DNA of 36,681 bases from Cylindrobasidium torrendii FP15055 ss-10 (lineage: Eukaryota; Basidiomycota; Agaricomycetes; Agaricales; Physalacriaceae): contig KN880626.1 of NCBI GenBank assembly GCA_000934385.1, positions 1-36,681 on the forward strand, written 5' to 3'. A program made the translations under genes and the position numbers. Shown here one piece after another: positions 31,901-36,681 of the stretch (position 1 is the first letter of the stretch; every line of letters begins with the position of its first letter). Below the pieces are notes generated by a model. The model was not told the origin of the DNA and did not search any database. It saw only the letters and a list, made by a program, of their open reading frames with translations.

Positions 31901-33643
31901 ATGAGCTCAGCCGCCACCATCATCCAAAAATCGCCAGCATTCTTACGCCGTGCGAACTACGTTCTCAACGCCGAAGAAACCGACGCGGTACAGGCAGAGG
32001 AAAGGCAGCTCGAGGAGGAGATACCGAGGTTGGACGAGGGAATACAGACCTGCCAGGACAAGCTTGCATTTCATCGCCAACAGCTCGAACACTACGCAAA
32101 TCTTCTTGAAGCTACGCAGAACCGGAAGAACGATGCATGCTCTGCGCTGCTCCGCGACCGGCAGCTATTATCTCCTTCCTCTATGCGCGCGCTTCCGAAC
32201 GAAGTGCTTTCCAATATCTTCCTAAAGTTTATCGAAATGCGACATTCTGAAGGAACCAGTCACTGGCATCGTAATAGTGACTCGTCTGGCCTATGGGTGG
32301 ATACGGGACGCATCTACATCCCGCACACTGCCCTGCGTCTCGTCTGCCAACGATGGAACAGCGTCGTGGTTTCCGAGCCGCATCTCTGGCAGACGGTTCT
32401 GTTCTTGATGCCGCCATCCGATACCGCCTCCCACCTTGACGCCAACAAGGGCTTGGACGACGAATATTGGGGACAACTTTTCAGAAACGTTGCTCGAGCT
32501 CACACGCTCCCTCTCGACCTACAAGTCAAAATCGCATGCAAGAAAGGTCCGATATCCCCCTCCATTGTACATGACACCCTCTGCCGTCTTATGGATCTAC
32601 TTCCGCGAACAACCTACCTCAATATGGAATTCGATTCTGTGACGTTCGGCTCGAGGAAGGAAGTCGCGGCGTCCACATTCCCATTACCGTCATCTTCGGA
32701 TAAATTCGCCGTCACGAATTTCGTTGTAGGCCACCCATATTCTTCAGAGTACAAGATGTTGGATCGCTGGATTCTATCCCTCATGGCCTACATGCCGATG
32801 CTGCACTCTGTCCGCCTGCCCTCCATGCATGGCAGTCAACACGCGACAGGCATGTTTCCTTCGGGCACTCGCTACAACGCACTTTCTACCGTTCAGCTGA
32901 GGGATGCCAGTGCAGACATACTAGCCAGCCTTTTCAAACGCGCATGTTCTCTCACCAGTCTCAGGATCCATACCATATGCTCAACGTCGCCGAGCAGGCA
33001 TCCACTTCGGCACGAGACGATATCTGAGCTCACTGTTACTACTGAGAAGGATACCCCAAACTGCCTTCTTCAACTCGCTTTCCCCGCACTCAAGAAGCTA
33101 GAAATAGGACCCCCGAATTTGGGGGAACGGCGTGCTCACTTCAACACTTTCACCCTGTCCTGGCATCAGAATTCCATTTCTCAATTCTACATGCAGTCGC
33201 GCTACTTTCTCACTGAGCTATCTGTACACTTCAGGCTCAAAGAACCTGAGAACATCATACCTTTCCTGTCATCGCAGCCGTCGCTTACGTCTCTCACCCT
33301 CAGATCGGCACCTTCCTCCCTCTTCTCGTTTTTGTGTGTCCCGAAACTCCTCGAACTGGCGAAATTGGATGTCGCCTTTCTTTTCTTCCTCGAGGGTAGC
33401 CGGGAGATAGACGCGAGCATATCAGAGTTGATGGAAACTCTTAGGAATCGGCGGGATATCGTCGAGCGCGGGGATGCATGTCAGTGTCTTTTGTGGAAAG
33501 TTGATTTTCACTTGGAGGCGTGCCAGCTTTTCGGCGTAGAGGGGAGACTGGGACAAGATATGAGGAAGCTGGAGGGAGACTTCCACGCAGTTGGGTCGCG
33601 GTTAGCATTGTCCACAACAGAGTGCCGTAATTATAGCCTATGA
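31901..33643 (+). CDS. F-box protein 1
   Basis: Single-exon gene of 580 residues. An N-terminal coiled coil (about residues 25-85, AEERQLEEEIPRLDEGIQT and QLEHYANLLEATQNR) precedes an F-box-like domain near 96-165 (RALPNEVLSNIF, then LRLVCQRWNSVVVSEPHLWQ after an insert). The remaining 400 residues have leucine-rich, LRR-like spacing (for example LTELSVHFRL and SLTSLTLRSAP). F-box proteins bind Skp1 in SCF ubiquitin ligases and use the C-terminal part to choose targets. Such genes are greatly expanded in Agaricomycetes and their targets are mostly unknown. It is the complete member of a tandem set; the downstream copies are damaged. Confidence 0.87.
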   Translation: MSSAATIIQKSPAFLRRANYVLNAEETDAVQAEERQLEEEIPRLDEGIQTCQDKLAFHRQQLEHYANLLEATQNRKNDACSALLRDRQLLSPSSMRALPNEVLSNIFLKFIEMRHSEGTSHWHRNSDSSGLWVDTGRIYIPHTALRLVCQRWNSVVVSEPHLWQTVLFLMPPSDTASHLDANKGLDDEYWGQLFRNVARAHTLPLDLQVKIACKKGPISPSIVHDTLCRLMDLLPRTTYLNMEFDSVTFGSRKEVAASTFPLPSSSDKFAVTNFVVGHPYSSEYKMLDRWILSLMAYMPMLHSVRLPSMHGSQHATGMFPSGTRYNALSTVQLRDASADILASLFKRACSLTSLRIHTICSTSPSRHPLRHETISELTVTTEKDTPNCLLQLAFPALKKLEIGPPNLGERRAHFNTFTLSWHQNSISQFYMQSRYFLTELSVHFRLKEPENIIPFLSSQPSLTSLTLRSAPSSLFSFLCVPKLLELAKLDVAFLFFLEGSREIDASISELMETLRNRRDIVERGDACQCLLWKVDFHLEACQLFGVEGRLGQDMRKLEGDFHAVGSRLALSTTECRNYSL

Positions 33644-33871
33644 TTACCTCTTTATTCAAGCCTCTAATGTAGTGCATATCTACATAGCATAGTGTTGATG
33701 TTACTGTGGTTCAAATTCAGCCTAACGCACGAATCAGTGAAGGTAGTGATCAGCCCCAGAAAGCGAACTTGGCTCTACATTGTTGGCGAGTGAGCGAGGA
33801 GTCTGTGAAGATGCGGCGGTTAACTTGCAGTGCCACTCGCTCACTTCAGCGGCTTCCGGAAACTCGATCAT

Positions 33872-33877
33872 CACGTG
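33872..33877 (+). promoter_or_regulatory. E-box CACGTG upstream of F-box gene 2
   Basis: CACGTG within GATCATCACGTGTCC, matching the site before F-box gene 1 in sequence and distance (46 bp before the ATG). Confidence 0.4.
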
Positions 33878-33917
33878 TCCTTTCCATCCTGCCTTCTGCC
33901 AAAGTAACAACATAATA

Positions 33918-35677
33918 ATGGACCTGGCCACCACTGTCATCCACGAATCGCCGGAATTTTTGCGCCGTGCGAACTATGTGCTTGACGTCGACGACATTGA
34001 CGCGGTTCGGGCGGAGGAAAGGCAGCTGAACGAGGAGATATCAAAGTTGAACGAGGAAGTTCAAACCTACCAGGACAAACTCGCTTTCCATCGCCAGAAA
34101 CTCGAACATTACACAAAACTCCTCCAAGACGCGCAGAACCGGAAGAAAGATGCATGCTCTGCGCTCGTGCGCGACCAGCGACTATTACTCCCTTCCTCTA
34201 TGCGCGCGGTTCCGAACGAGGTGCTCTCCAATATTTTCATCCAATACCTTGCAATGATCCATGCCAAAGAAAGCGATGAACTTCGTCGTAGCCATAGCTA
34301 TCGATGCCTATGGATCCAGACGGGACGTGTCTACATTCCGCATACTGTCCTGCGTCTTGTCTGCCGACGATGGAACAGTGTCGCGGTGTCGGAGCCACAC
34401 CTTTGGCAGACCGTGCCGCTGATGATGCCGCCGTCCGCATTCAACCCCGACCTCGGTGCCAGCAAGGCTTTGGACGACGAATATCAGGGTCATGTCGCCA
34501 GAAACATTGCTAGGGCTCGTACTCTCCCTTTGGATCTGCAGGTCAGAATCGCTCGCAAGAAAGGAACACTATCACCTTCCGTTGTGTATGATTTTCTCCG
34601 TCGCCTTATGGATCTACTTCCGCGAACAACATACCTCAATCTGGAATTTGAGTCCGTGACGTTCGACTCGGATGAGGATGTTTTGGCGTCCATATTCCCA
34701 TTGCCATCACGTTCAGACGAATTCGCCGTCACGAACCTCGTTGCAAAGTTCCTTGATTCCCCGCAGTGCAAGTTGCTCGGTCGCTGGATCCTATCCCTCA
34801 TGGTTCATATGCCGATGCTCAACTTTGCCCGCCTGCCCTCCATGCGCGGCAGTCTCCACGCGACAGAGATATTTCCTTCGGGCGCTTGCTATAGCAGACT
34901 TTCTACCGTCCAGCTGAGAGATACCACTGCAGATGTACTGGCCGGCCTTTTTGCATGCGCACATTCCCTCACCGGCGTCAGGATCGATAGCCTGTGGGCA
35001 GCTTCAGCAAACTTTCCTCTCCTTCGGCACGACACATTGTCTGAGCTCTCGATAACTGAACACAATTCGGCATACCGCCTTCAGCAATTCACTCTCCCCG
35101 CACTCAGGAAGCTGGAAATAGGAAACCCGAAAATAAGGGCATGGTCTACTCACTTGAGGGACTGTGTCCTACAATGGCCGCAGGATGCCATTTCTCGATT
35201 CTTCACGCAGTCACGCTGCTTGCTCACCGAGCTCGTTATACATTGCCGACTCACCGAACCCGAGAATATCATGCCTTTTCTGTCATCGCAGTCATCACTT
35301 CACTTACGTCCCTCGCCCTTAGGTCAGCGCCTCAGTCCCTTCTCTGGTACTTATGTGGCACAACACTTCCCGAGCTTGCGAACTTGGATGTCTCTGTGCC
35401 AATCCTCTATGATGGTGTCCGAGAGGGTGACACGACCATGTTAAAGGTGATGGCATCTCTCAGGAAGCGTCGTGATTTTATCATACGCGGGAATGTATGC
35501 CAATGTTTGTCGTGGAAAGTTGAATTTCACTTGGAGTCGTGGGAGCTCTTCAAGGCAGAGGAAAGACGAGGCTCGGATATGAGGAAGATGGAGGCGGACT
35601 TCCAGGCGATTGGGTCGCAATTAGCATTGTCGACAGCAGAGTGCCGCAGTTTTAAAACCTTCCGGAGTAGAAATTAA
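33918..35677 (+). CDS. F-box protein 2, C-terminal frameshift
   Basis: Tandem paralogue of F-box protein 1. The start at 33918 (MDLATTVIHESPEFLRRANY) aligns with the start of gene 1; the frame is open further upstream, but that part corresponds to the promoter of gene 1. The coiled coil (AEERQLNEEISKLNEEV) and F-box (RAVPNEVLSNIF, LRLVCRRWNSVAVSEPHLWQ) are intact. At about 35297-35305 five extra bases (a CTTCA-type duplication before CTTACGTCC) shift the frame. As it stands the protein stops at 35444 after 508 residues with an unrelated tail. The original frame continues to 35677 with SLTSLALRSAP, VCQCLSWKVEFHLESW and LALSTAECR, clearly homologous to gene 1. It could be a truncated functional protein, an early pseudogene or an assembly error. 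Confidence 0.75.
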
Positions 35678-35789
35678 ATGTCACCTTTGTATGCACCACT
35701 CAGCTCGATGTGTCCCGTCGAAAGTGGGGAATGGCCAGACTACATGTCTTAGTACTTCCTTGCAAGTGACTGACGCTAAAGTCCAATGG

Positions 35790-36110
35790 TCGCCGCAGCC
35801 TTCACTTACGTCCCTCGCCATCAGGTCAGCCTCCTCGTTCTTATGTCTGTCACAATTCCTAGAACTGGCGGCGTTAGATGTCGTTATGCCCATGTACCAG
35901 GATCACGAGTACGCGGTTTTCCTAGGACGCGCCGTGATGTTATTGAGCGCGGGGAGGCATGCCAGTGTCTGTCTTGGAAAATAGAGTTTCCTCTGAGACG
36001 ATGGCAGTTCATCATGAGGTGACGCAAACATTGCGCGCAGATATGATGAAGATGGATGCATACTTCGTGGCATTGGGTCGCGGGTAGCACTGACCAGGAC
36101 AAGGTGCGAG
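35790..36110 (+). pseudogene. C-terminal relic of a third F-box copy
   Basis: Downstream of F-box gene 2, this stretch matches only the last 100 or so codons of the family. SLTSLAIRSASS and LELAALDVVMP are in one frame, RRDVIERGEACQCLSWKIEF in another, and a trace of the GSRLALS region near 36080. There are at least one frameshift and a stop, and no F-box part is present. It fits the remnant of a tandem duplication. Confidence 0.75.
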
Positions 36111-36169
36111 TAAGTTATCAGCGTGTTACAGACGTGAAATACCTCTTGATTTTGAGAATCACTCGCGGG

Positions 36170-36240
36170 CATGGGCATGGGCATAATCATAGTCATATAG
36201 GCATAAGGGCATAATTCTGAGGCATACTAGGGCATAGGTG
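36170..36240. repeat. degenerate GGCATA-type short repeat
   Basis: Several imperfect tandem units of GGGCAT / GGCATA between the F-box relic and the last gene. It lies in the presumed 3' flank and does not appear to code. Confidence 0.5.
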
Positions 36241-36379
36241 GGAAATGGCAACATAAGGACGAGTAAATACTAATCCATAAATAATAGGCAGACAACGGGG
36301 AACATAGATCTCGAATATAGATATGCAGACCTTCTGGAACTCGTACTAGAAACAACCAATCTATCTTCGAGCGCTCAAT

Positions 36380-36681
36380 TCAAGAGCGACGCTTCTTCTT
36401 CTCCTGCTCATAACCCTTGTCGGCCGCATAGTCCGGCGCCTTTCGCTTACTCCCCTCCTCAAGTGCAGCCTGGGCCGCCTGGCGGGCGCTGCGTCGCGTA
36501 GCGGGCTGATCACGACCACGACCACGACCACGACGCGCCCCAGTGCCTCTCCGAGTGGTATTGCCTGTGGCCGTTGGGCCCTCAGTAGTCGTTCGACTAG
36601 GTCCAGCGGCTCTGCCGCGGCCTCGAGCCCGGCTCCCACCTCTCCCAGTGCCTCCTCGCGTGCAACTTCCCGAGGCAGCGA
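36380..36681 (-). CDS. RG-rich protein, C-terminal part only
   Basis: 3' portion of a minus-strand gene; its 5' part lies beyond the right window edge. The readable 99 residues form an arginine/glycine-rich segment (GRGGSRARGRGRAAG and RRGRGRGRD), an Ala/Gln-rich helix (RRSARQAAQAALEEGSKRK) and a basic end EQEKKKRRS before the stop at 36380. RG-rich tails usually bind RNA or are methylated on arginine, and the lysine/arginine end could be a nuclear signal; both are inferences. The family cannot be named from this part. This frame was preferred to the overlapping minus-strand frame because of its biased but typical RGG composition and its clean stop. Confidence 0.6.
   Translation of the reverse strand, partial: AASGSCTRGGTGRGGSRARGRGRAAGPSRTTTEGPTATGNTTRRGTGARRGRGRGRDQPATRRSARQAAQAALEEGSKRKAPDYAADKGYEQEKKKRRS

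Noticed and set aside
33780..33917. 46-residue N-terminal extension of F-box protein 2
   Set aside because: The segment matches the untranslated upstream region of F-box gene 1 and contains the shared CACGTG; the downstream ATG aligns with the start of gene 1.
36361..36639. Alternative minus-strand frame of 92 residues at the right edge
   Set aside because: It overlaps the RG-rich frame, which has a more natural composition and stop; a run of eight valines from a GTC/GTG tract marks the alternative as a shadow.

Overview
The window looks like nuclear DNA of a mushroom-forming basidiomycete (Agaricomycetes). The basis is the very short introns (about 41-62 nt) with GT donors, CTRAY branch points and AG acceptors, the family content (DUF6535, F-box arrays, a DUF6593-like protein, a multi-exon microsomal P450), and the lack of any prokaryotic signal. 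The order is not resolved; Polyporales would be a guess.

Bases 1 to about 18.9 kb are an accessory, duplication-rich block. Two tandem paralogous DUF6535 membrane proteins (the first cut by the window edge) lie on the plus strand. Around and after them, all on the minus strand, is an array of a four-exon gene family I cannot assign to any known domain. It has five intact copies (9.2-10.2, 10.9-11.9, 12.7-13.8, 15.8-16.9 and 17.7-18.8 kb) and three decayed ones (about 3.35-3.95, 3.99-5.0 and 14.3-15.1 kb). Exon sizes, intron phases and an upstream sequence block are shared. Two copies have the front half of one subfamily and the tail of another, and one pair shares a nearly identical internal tract that includes an intron, so the array appears to evolve by duplication and gene conversion. 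This is the best candidate for an undescribed system here.

From about 19 to 31.5 kb the window is compact and mostly conserved housekeeping or metabolic sequence: an unassigned three-exon gene, a mitochondrial-looking PrpF-family isomerase, an Old Yellow Enzyme, the Hsp90 co-chaperone p23, an unassigned charged protein, splicing factor SF3A2, a small membrane protein, a DUF6593-like protein and a cytochrome P450. The reconstructed SF3A2 gene begins with a 4-nt coding exon followed by an 8-nt microexon.

From 31.9 to 36.1 kb there are two tandem F-box paralogues and a third C-terminal relic; the second F-box gene has a 5-nt insertion that shifts its C-terminal frame. The window ends in the 3' part of a minus-strand gene with an RG-rich, lysine-tailed C-terminus.

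Exon models come from reading frame continuity, splice signals and comparison between paralogues in the window or with remembered family sequences. No alignment or database search was run.
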